A stretch of DNA of 64,000 bases from Peptoniphilus_A sp001811425 (lineage in GTDB: Bacteria > Bacillota > Clostridia > Tissierellales > Peptoniphilaceae), in NCBI RefSeq assembly GCF_001811425.1, contig NZ_KV804685.1, positions 124,001 through 188,000 on the forward strand, read 5' to 3'. Of the stretch, positions 24,687 to 33,630 are shown one piece after another. The notes under the pieces were generated by a model. It saw only the letters and a program-made list of their open reading frames with translations, did no database searches and had not been told where the DNA came from. The first letter of the stretch is position 1, and each line of letters starts with the position of its first letter. Both the position numbers and the translations under genes were made by a program.

Positions 24687-26030
24687 ATGGATTATTCTAA
24701 AGAGTATCAAAAAAAATTAATTTCAGCTAAAGAAGCGGCAGCAATGGTAAAAGACAATATGTGGATTGACTATGCATGGGCTGGAAGTACACCTGTTGCC
24801 TTTGACAAGGCTCTAGCAAATAGACTTGATGAATTAAACGAAATTTATTTAAGAGGTGGCGTTCTTCTTTGGGAACCAGAGGTATTTAAGAAAGACCCTG
24901 AAGGACAAAAAGTTGTGTGGAATTCTTGGCACTCTGGTGGACCAGATAGAGGTAGAATTAACAAAACGCCAGGTGGTTTCTATGCACCGCTTAGATATTC
25001 AGAGCTTCCTAGATGGTATAGGGAAAATTGTAAAGTTGATATAGCTTTAATTGTTACTCCTCCAATGGATAAACACGGAAACTTCAATTTTGGACTTGAT
25101 GCATCTCACTTAAGAGCGGTTACAGAAGTAGCAGATAAAGTTATAATTGAAATAAATAAAAATATGCCAACTTGTCTTGGTGGATTCGAACATGAAATTA
25201 ATATTAAAGATGTTGATTATATTATTGAAGGAGAAAATCCAGAAATTGCTACACTACCAAAGGGAAGTTTTGGAGAAGTTGATGAAAAAGTTGCAAAATT
25301 AATTGTTGAAGAAATTCCTAACGGGGCAACACTCCAATTAGGAATCGGTGGAATGCCAAATGCAGTAGGTTCTCTTATTGCAGATTCAGACTTAAAAGAT
25401 CTTGGAGTTCATACAGAAATGTATGTTGATGCCTTTGTTGAAATGGCTAAAAAAGGTAAAATTACTGGAGCTAAAAAGAATATTGATAGATTTAGACAAG
25501 TTTATGGATTTGCAGCGGGCTCTAAGGAAATGTATGAATATTTAAACTTCAATGCAGACGCAATGGCTGCACCAGTTTCCTATACTAATGACGCAAGAGT
25601 AATAGCACAAATAGATAATTTTGTATCAATTAACAATGCCGTTAATGTTGATTTATATGGACAAGTTTCTTCAGAATCTTCAGGAGCAAAACATATATCA
25701 GGTGCAGGTGGACAACTTGACTTTGTACTTGGTGCATATCTCTCTAAGGGTGGAAAATCCTTTATCTGTCTATCTTCTAAATTTATGAACAAGAAGACTG
25801 GCAAGGAAGAATCAAGAATTGTTCCAAACTTTGAAACTTTCTCAGCTATTACAGCTGCAAGACCAAATACTCATTGGATTGTAACTGAATATGGAAAATT
25901 CAACTGCAAGGGTCAATCAACTTGGCAAAGAGCTGAAGGAATAATTAATCTTGCTGCACCAGAATTTAGAGAAGATCTAATTAAAGAAGCAGAAAAGATG
26001 AACATTTGGAGAAGAACTAACAAGAGATAA
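24687..26030 (+). CDS. Acetyl-CoA hydrolase/transferase family CoA-transferase (butyryl-CoA:acetate type)
   Basis: A 447-residue class I CoA-transferase. The conserved LGIGGMPNAVGSL lies near residue 217. The catalytic glutamate is expected in YGQVSSESSG near residue 320, corresponding to the GQVxxE motif, and SGAGGQLDFV is near residue 335. Length and motifs fit butyryl-CoA:acetate and 4-hydroxybutyrate CoA-transferases of fermenting Firmicutes, which finish butyrate formation and regenerate acetyl-CoA. The exact acyl substrate cannot be decided from sequence. It is 9 bases after the helicase stop with a perfect AAGGAGG, and a strong terminator follows. Confidence 0.85.
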   Translation: MDYSKEYQKKLISAKEAAAMVKDNMWIDYAWAGSTPVAFDKALANRLDELNEIYLRGGVLLWEPEVFKKDPEGQKVVWNSWHSGGPDRGRINKTPGGFYAPLRYSELPRWYRENCKVDIALIVTPPMDKHGNFNFGLDASHLRAVTEVADKVIIEINKNMPTCLGGFEHEINIKDVDYIIEGENPEIATLPKGSFGEVDEKVAKLIVEEIPNGATLQLGIGGMPNAVGSLIADSDLKDLGVHTEMYVDAFVEMAKKGKITGAKKNIDRFRQVYGFAAGSKEMYEYLNFNADAMAAPVSYTNDARVIAQIDNFVSINNAVNVDLYGQVSSESSGAKHISGAGGQLDFVLGAYLSKGGKSFICLSSKFMNKKTGKEESRIVPNFETFSAITAARPNTHWIVTEYGKFNCKGQSTWQRAEGIINLAAPEFREDLIKEAEKMNIWRRTNKR

Positions 26031-26051
26031 TTTGAATTGAATATAAAATTT

Positions 26052-26081
26052 ACCCTCTAACTTTATTGTTAGAGGGTTTTA
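26052..26081 (+). terminator. Strong terminator after the CoA-transferase gene
   Basis: Perfect 10-base arms ACCCTCTAAC/GTTAGAGGGT with a six-base loop, followed by TTTT. Confidence 0.88.
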
Positions 26082-26227
26082 ATTAATTTACAACAAAAAT
26101 TTCACATAAAACTTTATTATTTATCACAATAAAATTTTATACTTTACTAAAGAATTAAATATAATAAAAATAAAAATTAATAAAAAATCTTTGCATAAAA
26201 CAATAAACTATGGTATATTAAAATGTT

Positions 26228-26256
26228 TTTACTTTTTATAAATTCTCTGCTATACT
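26228..26256 (+). promoter_or_regulatory. Promoter of the carD-like gene
   Basis: TTTACT (26228-26233) and TATACT (26251-26256) are 17 bases apart, 28 bases before ATG 26284. The 170 bases upstream are AT-rich with no other signal seen. Confidence 0.5.
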
Positions 26257-26283
26257 AATAATAGGGATAATAGGAGGTAAAAT

Positions 26284-26766
26284 ATGTTTAATATTGGCGA
26301 TAAAATTGTATATCCTATGCACGGAGCAGGCGAAATTGTTGCAATAGAAGAGAGAGAAATCCTCGGTAATGTGCACAAATACTACATAATGAGATTACCT
26401 ATAAACGAACTTAAGGTTATGGTGCCTGTTAAAAATGCTGAAGAAGTTGGTGTTAGAAAAATTTCTGATACAAAGACTATGGAAAATGTCCTTGAAACAC
26501 TTTCTTCAGACAAAGAAATTACTATGCCAAAAAATTGGAATAGAAGATATAGATTTAATTTAGAAAAAATAAAATCTGGCGATTTAACAGAAATTGCCGA
26601 CGTGGTAAAATGTCTGGAAAATTTAGACAGACAAAAATCTCTTTCAACAGGAGAGAGAAAAATATTGACAGAAGCAAGACAAATCATCGTTTCAGAGATG
26701 GCTCTTGTTTTTGATAAAAAAGTGGAAGAAGTTTCAAAATTAGTTGATCATGCCATTTTTGGTTAA
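26284..26766 (+). CDS. CarD-family transcriptional regulator
   Basis: A 160-residue protein. Residues 1-60 form the RNA-polymerase-interacting Tudor-like domain (FNIGDKIVYPMHGAGEIVAIE, with YYIMRLP), homologous to the TRCF interaction domain. The helical C-terminal half, with NWNRRYR near residue 83, contacts DNA upstream of the -10 box in characterised members. CarD proteins stabilise open promoter complexes at rRNA and other promoters. AGGAGG precedes ATG 26284. The PIN/TRAM gene follows almost immediately, as in many Firmicutes. Confidence 0.93.
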   Translation: MFNIGDKIVYPMHGAGEIVAIEEREILGNVHKYYIMRLPINELKVMVPVKNAEEVGVRKISDTKTMENVLETLSSDKEITMPKNWNRRYRFNLEKIKSGDLTEIADVVKCLENLDRQKSLSTGERKILTEARQIIVSEMALVFDKKVEEVSKLVDHAIFG

Positions 26767-26799
26767 GGAGGGATTTTTATTAGCAGGAACCGAAAAATT

Positions 26800-27891
26800 G
26801 TGTCCAAAATTTTTAAGGTGCTATTTACTTTAATAGGCGCACTATTCGGTATTTTCATCGTGTCTCTTTTATCAGACATGAAATTTGTAAAAGGTATTGG
26901 AAGCCAAAAAGTTGTGACAGTTGTTGCTGTCATTATTGTACTTTTATTTGCACTTATATTTTTTATACTTTCACCAAAGGTATTTAAAACTTTGGTAGAT
27001 CTTTTGGGTATTTGGGAGAGAGAAATCCAAACAAAATCTTTTACAGAGGTAGTACTGGGTGCAGTGGGACTTATTCTTGGTCTCATAATAGCATTTTTAA
27101 TTTCACAACCTATATACAAGATTCCAATTCCCTATGTGGGTTCTGTAATTTCAATTTTACTCTATGGAATGATGGGATACTTAGGTTTAAATATTGGAAT
27201 GTCAAACAAGGACACTATTTCAGAAAAAGTTAGAGATTTATCTTCCTTGGCAGCAAAGAGAACAGCTAAGCCAAAGGAAAATATTAAAACTCGTGAAGGC
27301 ATTCCAAAGGTTTTAGATACTTCTGTTATTATTGACGGAAGAATACTTGATATTGCAAAGATTGGATTTATTGAGGGGCCTCTTGTAGTTCCAGTTTTTG
27401 TATTAGAAGAACTTCAACACATTGCAGACTCTGCTGACGCTCTAAAAAGAAACAGAGGTAGGAGGGGTCTTGACACTGTTGCAGAAATTCAAGACCTAAA
27501 AAATGTTGAAGTTATAATCTACAAGGGAAAAATCGAAGAAATTCCTGAAGTTGATTCAAAACTTTTAAAACTTGCCAGCGACTTAGGTGGCAAAATTGTA
27601 ACAAATGACTACAACTTAAACAAAGTCGCTAAGGTTCAAAACCTAACAGTTTTAAATGTAAATGAACTTGCAAATGCAGTTAAGCCACTATATCTTCCAG
27701 GCGAAGAGATGAAAATTCTAATCGTAAAGGAAGGTAAGGAACAAAATCAAGGACTTGGTTATCTTGACGATGGCACAATGATTGTCGTTGAAAATGGAAA
27801 GGACCTCATTGGCGAAAGTGTCAATGTAATTGTAACAAGTGCACTTCAAACTTCAGCAGGAAAAATGATTTTTGCAAAACTAAAATATTAA
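26800..27891 (+). CDS. PIN/TRAM-domain membrane protein (YacL-like)
   Basis: A 363-residue protein with four N-terminal membrane helices (about 5-25, 37-57, 83-103 and 110-132). A PIN ribonuclease-like domain starts at KVLDTSVIIDGRI near residue 170, with acidic residues in VLEEL and VTNDYNLN. A C-terminal TRAM RNA-binding domain begins near residue 300. Such YacL proteins are conserved next to carD. The start is uncertain. GTG 26800 has only a weak AGGA 12 bases upstream. A perfect AAGGAGG at 26765-26771 points instead to an in-frame ATT at 26779, which would add seven residues. Confidence 0.85.
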   Translation: MSKIFKVLFTLIGALFGIFIVSLLSDMKFVKGIGSQKVVTVVAVIIVLLFALIFFILSPKVFKTLVDLLGIWEREIQTKSFTEVVLGAVGLILGLIIAFLISQPIYKIPIPYVGSVISILLYGMMGYLGLNIGMSNKDTISEKVRDLSSLAAKRTAKPKENIKTREGIPKVLDTSVIIDGRILDIAKIGFIEGPLVVPVFVLEELQHIADSADALKRNRGRRGLDTVAEIQDLKNVEVIIYKGKIEEIPEVDSKLLKLASDLGGKIVTNDYNLNKVAKVQNLTVLNVNELANAVKPLYLPGEEMKILIVKEGKEQNQGLGYLDDGTMIVVENGKDLIGESVNVIVTSALQTSAGKMIFAKLKY

Positions 27892-27898
27892 TTTTAAG

Positions 27899-27925
27899 AA
27901 CTCTGTCTTTGGCAGAGTTTTTTTA
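27899..27925 (+). terminator. Terminator after the PIN/TRAM gene
   Basis: AACTCTG-TCTTTGG-CAGAGTT followed by a T-run. Confidence 0.85.
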
Positions 27926-28019
27926 TTGATTGAATAAATATAATACTAATTTAACCATTAAAACCATTAAAGCGATTGTAAACAAAATAATTATTTGCAA
28001 GCTTACAGAGATTTTTTAT

Positions 28020-28048
28020 TTGACTATATAAAAATTTTGTATTATTAT
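28020..28048 (+). promoter_or_regulatory. Promoter of the class V aminotransferase gene
   Basis: TTGACT (28020-28025) and TATTAT (28043-28048) with a 17-base spacer, 26 bases before ATG 28074. Confidence 0.6.
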
Positions 28049-28073
28049 TTTAGCATAGATAGGGGGAATAATA

Positions 28074-29141
28074 ATGAAACTATTTTTACCCGGTCCTGTG
28101 TCAGTTCGCAGTGAAGTTTTAAAACAATTTGAAAAAACTGTAATAGGACACAGAACTAAGGACGCATCAGAAATTCAAAAGTCAATTATAATAAATATGC
28201 AAAAAGTTTTTGGAACTAAAGAATATATTTTAACTTCAACATCTTCAGGCACTGGACTAATGGAAGGAGCTATTAAGTCTTGTACAAAGAAGAGGGCACT
28301 TATTTGTTCTTTAGGTTCCTTTGGTGAACTTTGGCAAAGACTTGGTCTTGAAAATGGAATTGAGACAGACATTTTAAAGGCTGATCCAGGTGAAGCCACT
28401 GAGGCAAATAAATTGGAAGATTTTTTAAAGAAAAAGGACTATGATTTTGTTGGTATCACTCACAATGAAACTTCCTCTGGTATTTTAAATAGCCTTTCTG
28501 AACTTAAACCAGTAATTGAAAAGCATCCAGATATTATTTGGGCTCTTGATACAGTAAGTTCAGCTGGCGGAACTCCCATTGATCAAGATAAGTATGGCAT
28601 AGACATTGCTATTACATCTTCACAAAAGTGTTTAGGTCTTGTGCCTGGTCTTAGCTTTGCATCTTTTTCAGAGAAAGCTGTTGAAAAGGCAAAGACAGTA
28701 GAAAATAGAGGTCACTATTTGGACTTGCTACTTCTTTATAATTATTCCAAGGAACATGACTACCAATACCCATCAACTCCTGCCATCTCAAATATGGTTG
28801 CAGCAGAGTATCAACTGGACTATATAATAAATGATGAGGGACTTGAAAATAGGTTTAAGAGGCACTCAGAAATGTCAAAATATTTTAAAGAATGGGCAAA
28901 TAAAAATTTTGAAGTGTTTGGAGACGAAAAATATTTATCACCAACAATTACTTGTGTTAAAAATACAAAAAATTTAGACTTCAAAAAGTTAAATCAAGAA
29001 TTTCTTGATAGAGGCATTTTAATTTCTAACGGATATGGACCTATGGCAGATAAAACTTTTAGGGTTGGGCACATGGGTGACACAAGCCTTGATGACATGA
29101 AAGAGCTAACAAAAATATTTGACGAAATTTTAAATAAATAA
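28074..29141 (+). CDS. Class V (serine/alanine-glyoxylate type) aminotransferase
   Basis: A 355-residue PLP enzyme beginning MKLFLPGPVSV, the usual opening of the alanine-glyoxylate/serine-pyruvate aminotransferase group. PLP-site features are TSTSSGTGLMEG near residue 56, HNETSSGI near residue 124, DTVSSAGG near residue 157, and the Schiff-base lysine in TSSQKCLG near residue 183. In many clostridia such an enzyme is paired with a 3-phosphoglycerate dehydrogenase for serine synthesis, but no partner is here: the gene has its own promoter and terminator. Glyoxylate/alanine, serine/pyruvate or purine-catabolic roles all remain possible. Confidence 0.85.
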   Translation: MKLFLPGPVSVRSEVLKQFEKTVIGHRTKDASEIQKSIIINMQKVFGTKEYILTSTSSGTGLMEGAIKSCTKKRALICSLGSFGELWQRLGLENGIETDILKADPGEATEANKLEDFLKKKDYDFVGITHNETSSGILNSLSELKPVIEKHPDIIWALDTVSSAGGTPIDQDKYGIDIAITSSQKCLGLVPGLSFASFSEKAVEKAKTVENRGHYLDLLLLYNYSKEHDYQYPSTPAISNMVAAEYQLDYIINDEGLENRFKRHSEMSKYFKEWANKNFEVFGDEKYLSPTITCVKNTKNLDFKKLNQEFLDRGILISNGYGPMADKTFRVGHMGDTSLDDMKELTKIFDEILNK

Positions 29142-29155
29142 AATATAAGACTATA

Positions 29156-29188
29156 AAATATCTTGCACAAGGCAGGATATTTTTTTGT
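29156..29188 (+). terminator. Terminator after the aminotransferase gene
   Basis: AAATATCTTGC-ACAAG-GCAGGATATTT, with one G-U pair, followed by TTTT. Confidence 0.8.
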
Positions 29189-29299
29189 ATAAATTTAATA
29201 AAAATTTGATTTATAATTAAGTTTTTGTTACAAATGCAAAAATTCTTTGAGAAAATACTTTTATTCCTTTATACTTTTTATGTAAGCGAGGTTGATGAA

Positions 29300-31594
29300 A
29301 TGAATAAAAAAAGAATTAGTCTTGTAATGCTTTTATTTTTAATGACTATTTCAACTAATGTGTTTGCAGCAAATAAATTATTATTTCAGGAGCCCATTGC
29401 TCCTGGTGTTGTAAGGTACAAGTATGAAGTCACTAGAGATAAAAAGAATGCACAGACAAATGTAGTTACAGTTGATTTAAACAATCCCTATATAAAAATT
29501 AATACAGTTGCAGGTGGAGGAACTTATACTAACAAGGCAACTGTTTCTCAAATGGCTGACAGAACTAATGCTGTTGCTCTTGTAAATGGAGATTTCTTTA
29601 CTATGCAACTTCAAGGTGTGCCACTAGGTGCATCTATAATTGATGGAGATATGAAGTCATCTCCTGCAGTTTTGACAGACATTTGGTCCTTTGGCATTGA
29701 TGAAAATAACACTGCCTTTATTGACAGCACAAAATTTGTTGGAAGCGTAACTGCTCCCAATGGAAAATCTTACCCTATTGATGGATTAAACAAGACTTTT
29801 TACTGGTACCAACCATCTAAGGAATATTCTCACGAATCAAAAATTCAAATGTATAATTCCTTCTGGTCTTCAAAGTCTAGGGGAGATAAAACTGCTGGTG
29901 AAGTTCTTTTATCAGAGGACAATGTAGTTGAGCAAATTGTCTACAGAAAAAATATTGACATGAAAATTCCTGAGGGAAAGAAAATTTTACAAGTAAGCGG
30001 TGGATCTGAAAGATTTATGCGTGAAAATGTAAAAGTTGGCGACAAACTACAAATTAATACTAATATTGAGCCCAATAGAAATTGGAAAATGATGATTGGC
30101 GGTCACGCCCTTCTTGTAGAAAATGGTGCTATAAAAAAATACACTAAAGATGTCAATTCAATTGGTGGAGTGAGAGCTAGAACTGCTGTAGGCATAAGCC
30201 AAGATGGAAAAACTGTCTACATTGTTTCTGCTGAAGGTAGAACTAATAGGTCTCCTGGACTTTCACTAAATGAGTTGTCTCAGTTTATGTTGGACCTTGG
30301 TGCATACAAGGCTATGAATTTAGATGGCGGCGGTTCTACTGCCATGGCAGTTAGAAATTTGGGAGACTTAAAGAGAACAAGAGTTACTAATCCTGAAAGA
30401 AATGCTGGCGAAAGAAAAGTTGTCAACGGACTCGGCGTTTTCAATACAACTACTAACACTGGCATAATTTCTGATGTAAAATTTGAAAGTGATTTAAACA
30501 CAATTGTAGGAGAGCAACTTAATCTAAAATTAAAATCAGGCTGGGATGAATTTTTAAATCCAATTGATATCAAAGATAGAACTTATACAGTGACTGACAA
30601 TTCTAATGGAGCAAACATTCTAAATGGCTTGTCCTATCTTTCTTTGACACCAGGTAAATATAATTTATCTGTAATTACTGATAAGGGCGAAAATATTAAT
30701 AAAGAAATTAATGTTGCAGACCTTTCTGCCTACAATAAATTTAATATTGACACAAAAAATAAAATTATCAAAAGAGGAATGACTTTAAGCCTTGATTCAA
30801 GGGGCGAATATAATGGAAGAAAAGTAAAAATTTCTCCTAGAGTAATAAATTATTCCTTTGAAGACATGACAGCTAGTGTAGATCCAAATACTTTTAATAT
30901 TAATATTCAAGATTATGGAAGAAATCCAAAAATAATTGCAAAGCTTGGCGACAAGACTTCAACTCTTTCACTTTATGATGAAAATACAAAGCTCATTAAG
31001 ATGAAAATCAACGATGTGAATTATAGCATAAATGGCGAAGGTAAAAAAATGGATGCTAAACCATTTATCAAGAATGATAGAACTTTAGTGCCACTAAGAT
31101 TTATCGTGGAAGCCATTGGTGGAGAAGTAAATTGGGATAATGACAATAGACTTGTCACTGTAAATAGTAAGGGTAAAACTATTGAACTTCCAATTGACTC
31201 AAAAACTATAAAGATCGATGGAGAAGATGTAAATATTGATCAAGCTGCCATAATTAAGGGTGATAGGACTTTCGTTCCAATTAGATTTATTGCAGAAAAT
31301 TTGGATATGGTTGTTAATTATATTAATGATACGCGTGAAATTGAAATTTCTTCTTTTGAAGATAAAAAATCAGAGAATAATGCTGACTCGACACAAGTTC
31401 CTGATGAAAAAAATGCAGCGACTAACAATTCACAAAAGGGACAAAATAATACAAAGAATACAAACAATTCACAAAATGCCAATGCTAATACCAATAAAAA
31501 TAAGAATGCAAATAATTCTAATGCTGCAAAAAATGCTGGCAATGTAAGTACAACAAATAATGCAAAAGAAAATAATACAAGTTTATTTAATTAA
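29300..31594 (+). CDS. Secreted phosphodiester glycosidase with copper-amine-oxidase-type stalk domain
   Basis: A 764-residue exported protein. A signal peptide (MNKKRISLVMLLFLMTISTN, cleavage near VFAAN) precedes a NAGPA-like phosphodiester glycosidase domain (about 75-370) with ALVNGDFFT and AMNLDGGGSTAMAVR. A linker region follows, and then, around residues 590-690, two copies of the PF07833-type stalk repeat, each with DRT(L/F)VP(L/I)RFI. The last about 65 residues are low-complexity Asn/Lys/Ala/Thr. Substrates are probably cell-wall or surface glycan phosphodiesters, which is an inference. ATG 29300 is chosen over 29225 because it starts the signal peptide. No LPXTG or lipobox is visible, so attachment may be non-covalent. 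Confidence 0.85.
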   Translation: MNKKRISLVMLLFLMTISTNVFAANKLLFQEPIAPGVVRYKYEVTRDKKNAQTNVVTVDLNNPYIKINTVAGGGTYTNKATVSQMADRTNAVALVNGDFFTMQLQGVPLGASIIDGDMKSSPAVLTDIWSFGIDENNTAFIDSTKFVGSVTAPNGKSYPIDGLNKTFYWYQPSKEYSHESKIQMYNSFWSSKSRGDKTAGEVLLSEDNVVEQIVYRKNIDMKIPEGKKILQVSGGSERFMRENVKVGDKLQINTNIEPNRNWKMMIGGHALLVENGAIKKYTKDVNSIGGVRARTAVGISQDGKTVYIVSAEGRTNRSPGLSLNELSQFMLDLGAYKAMNLDGGGSTAMAVRNLGDLKRTRVTNPERNAGERKVVNGLGVFNTTTNTGIISDVKFESDLNTIVGEQLNLKLKSGWDEFLNPIDIKDRTYTVTDNSNGANILNGLSYLSLTPGKYNLSVITDKGENINKEINVADLSAYNKFNIDTKNKIIKRGMTLSLDSRGEYNGRKVKISPRVINYSFEDMTASVDPNTFNINIQDYGRNPKIIAKLGDKTSTLSLYDENTKLIKMKINDVNYSINGEGKKMDAKPFIKNDRTLVPLRFIVEAIGGEVNWDNDNRLVTVNSKGKTIELPIDSKTIKIDGEDVNIDQAAIIKGDRTFVPIRFIAENLDMVVNYINDTREIEISSFEDKKSENNADSTQVPDEKNAATNNSQKGQNNTKNTNNSQNANANTNKNKNANNSNAAKNAGNVSTTNNAKENNTSLFN

Positions 31595-31606
31595 TCTAAT
31601 TAAGAA

Positions 31607-31635
31607 GAGGTCTCCTGAGGGAGATCTTTTTTTTG
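31607..31635 (+). terminator. Terminator after the phosphodiester glycosidase gene
   Basis: GGTCTCC-TGAG-GGAGATC, with one G-U pair, and a run of eight T. Confidence 0.82.
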
Positions 31636-31643
31636 AAATAAAA

Positions 31644-31675
31644 TAGGAACTCCCTTTCGAGAAGTTCCATTTTTG
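31644..31675 (-). terminator. Probable murC terminator
   Basis: The imperfect inverted repeat GGAACTTC...GGAGTTCC lies just beyond the murC stop on the minus strand. The following U-tract is interrupted (TATTTTATTT), so efficiency is uncertain. Confidence 0.5.
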
Positions 31676-31684
31676 TCAATAAAA

Positions 31685-33067
31685 TTATTTTTCTAAAATC
31701 ATTTCTCCAATTTTATAGACATCGCCAGCACCCATTGTTACAACTACATCATCTTTTTTAATATTTTCTTTGATGAATTTTACAATATCTTCAAAGCCTG
31801 AAATGTAAAAGGCATTGTCTCTGTGGTCTGAAATAGCATCTCTTAAAGCTTTGGAGTGAATGTCGCCATAATCTTTTTCGCGAGCTGCATAAATATCTGT
31901 GATTATTATTACATCAGACTCGTCAAAGGAATTGGCAAAGGCATCTAATAGAAGCTTAGTCCTTGTGTAGGTGTGGGGTTGAAAAATTGTGTAGAGTTTT
32001 CCCTTGCAGGCATTTTTAATTGCGTGAATGGATGACTTTATTTCTGTTGGGTGATGAGCATAGTCGTCCATAATCTTTGTGCCCTTGTAGTAGCCCTTTT
32101 CTTCAAGTCTTCTTTCCACACCCTTATAGTTTTTAAGTCCAATAATTGCATCTTCAATTGGTATATTATTAACATAAGTTGCTGCAATAGCAGCAAGAGA
32201 ATTTAAAACATTGTGTCTGCCAAGGACAGAAAGCTCAACATGACATATTTTCTTGCCCTTTAAATATAAATCATAAGTTGGGAAACCATCTTCTGAAAAA
32301 TCTATATTTTTTGCTCTTAGATCTGCATCATTTTTTATGCCAAAAGTAAAGACCTTGCAGTTATCAATTGGAAATAGAGTTTCAACATTTTCGTCGTCAA
32401 CATTTAAAATAACATAATCATCTGCGTGAAGATTATCTACATAGCCCTTAAAAGTTCTTATTATGTGGTCAATGTTGTCAAAATAATCTAAGTGGTCTTC
32501 GTCAATATTTAAAATAATTTCTGTAGTAGGGAAGTACTTTAAAATATTTGCCTTGTATTCGCAAGCTTCAGTTAAGAATAAATTTTCATCACCAATTTTA
32601 ATGTTGCCGTCAATGTCTTTTAATTGACCACCAAGCATAATTGTTGGATTTAAATCTAGGTCTTTAATAATTTCAGTTATCATGGAAGTTGTAGTTGTCT
32701 TGCCATGAGTTCCTGAAACTGCAATTGATTTTTTATAATTTTTCATAATTGCGCCTAAAAAAGTTGCCCTATCAACTAAGTCAATTTTTTCTTTAACTGC
32801 TGCCATGTATTCTTCGTTGTCAAAGGAAATTGCATCAGTAAAAATTACAAGATCCATGTTTTCTATATGTTCTTTTTTGTGTTCATAGTAAATTGTGGCA
32901 CCATTTTTTTCTAGCTTTTCTGTGTTAATAGAAGGCATTCTGTCACTTCCATAAACCTTATAGCCCTTATAAAGCATGAGCTCAGCAAGGGCAGACATGC
33001 TAATGCCACCAATTCCTATAAAAAATATATTTTTATACTTACTATCATCTATATTAATTTCAAACAA
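31685..33067 (-). CDS. murC: UDP-N-acetylmuramate--L-alanine ligase
   Basis: A 460-residue cytoplasmic Mur ligase that adds the first L-Ala of the peptidoglycan stem. The N-terminal UDP-binding glycine motif FFIGIGGISMSALAE is near residue 15. The ATP P-loop SGTHGKTTTTSM is near residue 118, followed by HHPTEI further on. GGAGG precedes ATG 33067. It is divergent from spoVG; the 160-base gap is AT-rich. Alanine racemase (alr), which supplies D-Ala for the same stem, is two genes away on the same strand but separated by spoVG and terminators. Confidence 0.96.
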   Translation of the reverse strand: MFEINIDDSKYKNIFFIGIGGISMSALAELMLYKGYKVYGSDRMPSINTEKLEKNGATIYYEHKKEHIENMDLVIFTDAISFDNEEYMAAVKEKIDLVDRATFLGAIMKNYKKSIAVSGTHGKTTTTSMITEIIKDLDLNPTIMLGGQLKDIDGNIKIGDENLFLTEACEYKANILKYFPTTEIILNIDEDHLDYFDNIDHIIRTFKGYVDNLHADDYVILNVDDENVETLFPIDNCKVFTFGIKNDADLRAKNIDFSEDGFPTYDLYLKGKKICHVELSVLGRHNVLNSLAAIAATYVNNIPIEDAIIGLKNYKGVERRLEEKGYYKGTKIMDDYAHHPTEIKSSIHAIKNACKGKLYTIFQPHTYTRTKLLLDAFANSFDESDVIIITDIYAAREKDYGDIHSKALRDAISDHRDNAFYISGFEDIVKFIKENIKKDDVVVTMGAGDVYKIGEMILEK

Positions 33068-33190
33068 TTTACTTCCTCCAATTCTTTTTAATTATAACAC
33101 AAATTTTTACAAAGAAAGAAATAATAAGCCTGTAATTAAATAAATTATATAAAAAAATTTAATTAATTTATTTATTATGTATCAGACTTG

Positions 33191-33199
33191 TGCTATAAT
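33191..33199 (+). promoter_or_regulatory. Extended -10 promoter of spoVG
   Basis: TGCTATAAT is a TGn extension plus consensus TATAAT (33194-33199), 30 bases before ATG 33229. The -35 region is poor (TTTATT at 33171-33176). Confidence 0.55.
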
Positions 33200-33228
33200 A
33201 TGGTAAAGAAAGAGAGGATGATACTTGT

Positions 33229-33540
33229 ATGAACATAACTGATGTAAGACTTCGCAAATTACCAACAGAAGGAAAGCTTAAAGCAATAGTATCTGTAACC
33301 TTTAATAATGAATTTGTGCTTCATGATATAAAAATAATAGAAGGAAATGAATCTTTATTTTTAGCAATGCCAAGCAGAAGACTTTCTAACGGAGAATACA
33401 GAGACATTGCTCACCCTATTAATGCCGAAGCTAGAAAAGAATTGGAAGATGTAATATTTAAAGAATATTACGCAGTAAAAGAAAAATTAGATTCAGAAGA
33501 AATGGAAAAACCTGAAGCAGAAGAAGTAACTGAAGAATAA
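33229..33540 (+). CDS. spoVG: Regulator SpoVG
   Basis: A 103-residue protein. Residues 1-84 match SpoVG closely (MNITDVRLRKL, then KAIVSVTFNNEFVLHDIKII and FLAMPSRRLSNGEYRDIAHP), and the acidic C-terminal tail is variable in the family. SpoVG binds nucleic acids and affects septation, virulence or capsule genes in various Firmicutes, including non-spore-formers, so it does not show that this organism sporulates. It has its own extended -10 promoter and terminator. Confidence 0.95.
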   Translation: MNITDVRLRKLPTEGKLKAIVSVTFNNEFVLHDIKIIEGNESLFLAMPSRRLSNGEYRDIAHPINAEARKELEDVIFKEYYAVKEKLDSEEMEKPEAEEVTEE

Positions 33541-33544
33541 GATT

Positions 33545-33571
33545 AAGAGAGCCCTGCGCTCTCTTTTTTAA
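33545..33571 (+). terminator. spoVG terminator
   Basis: AGAGAGC-CCTGC-GCTCTCT followed by TTTTT. Confidence 0.88.
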
Positions 33572-33576
33572 TAGAA

Positions 33577-33611
33577 ATACCCCGAAAACTTTTTATAGTT
33601 TTGGGGGTAAT
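33577..33611. terminator. Hairpin between spoVG and convergent alr
   Basis: TACCCCGAAAAC...GTTTTGGGGGTA is a stable stem. Its plus-strand side is followed by ATTTTTT. On the minus strand, where it would serve alr, the U-tract is poorer. Confidence 0.6.
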
Positions 33612-33630
33612 TTTTTGGAATTTATTAAGT

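Noticed and set aside
33229..33540. Evidence for sporulation from spoVG
   Set aside because: SpoVG is widespread in non-spore-forming Firmicutes, and no other sporulation gene occurs in the window.
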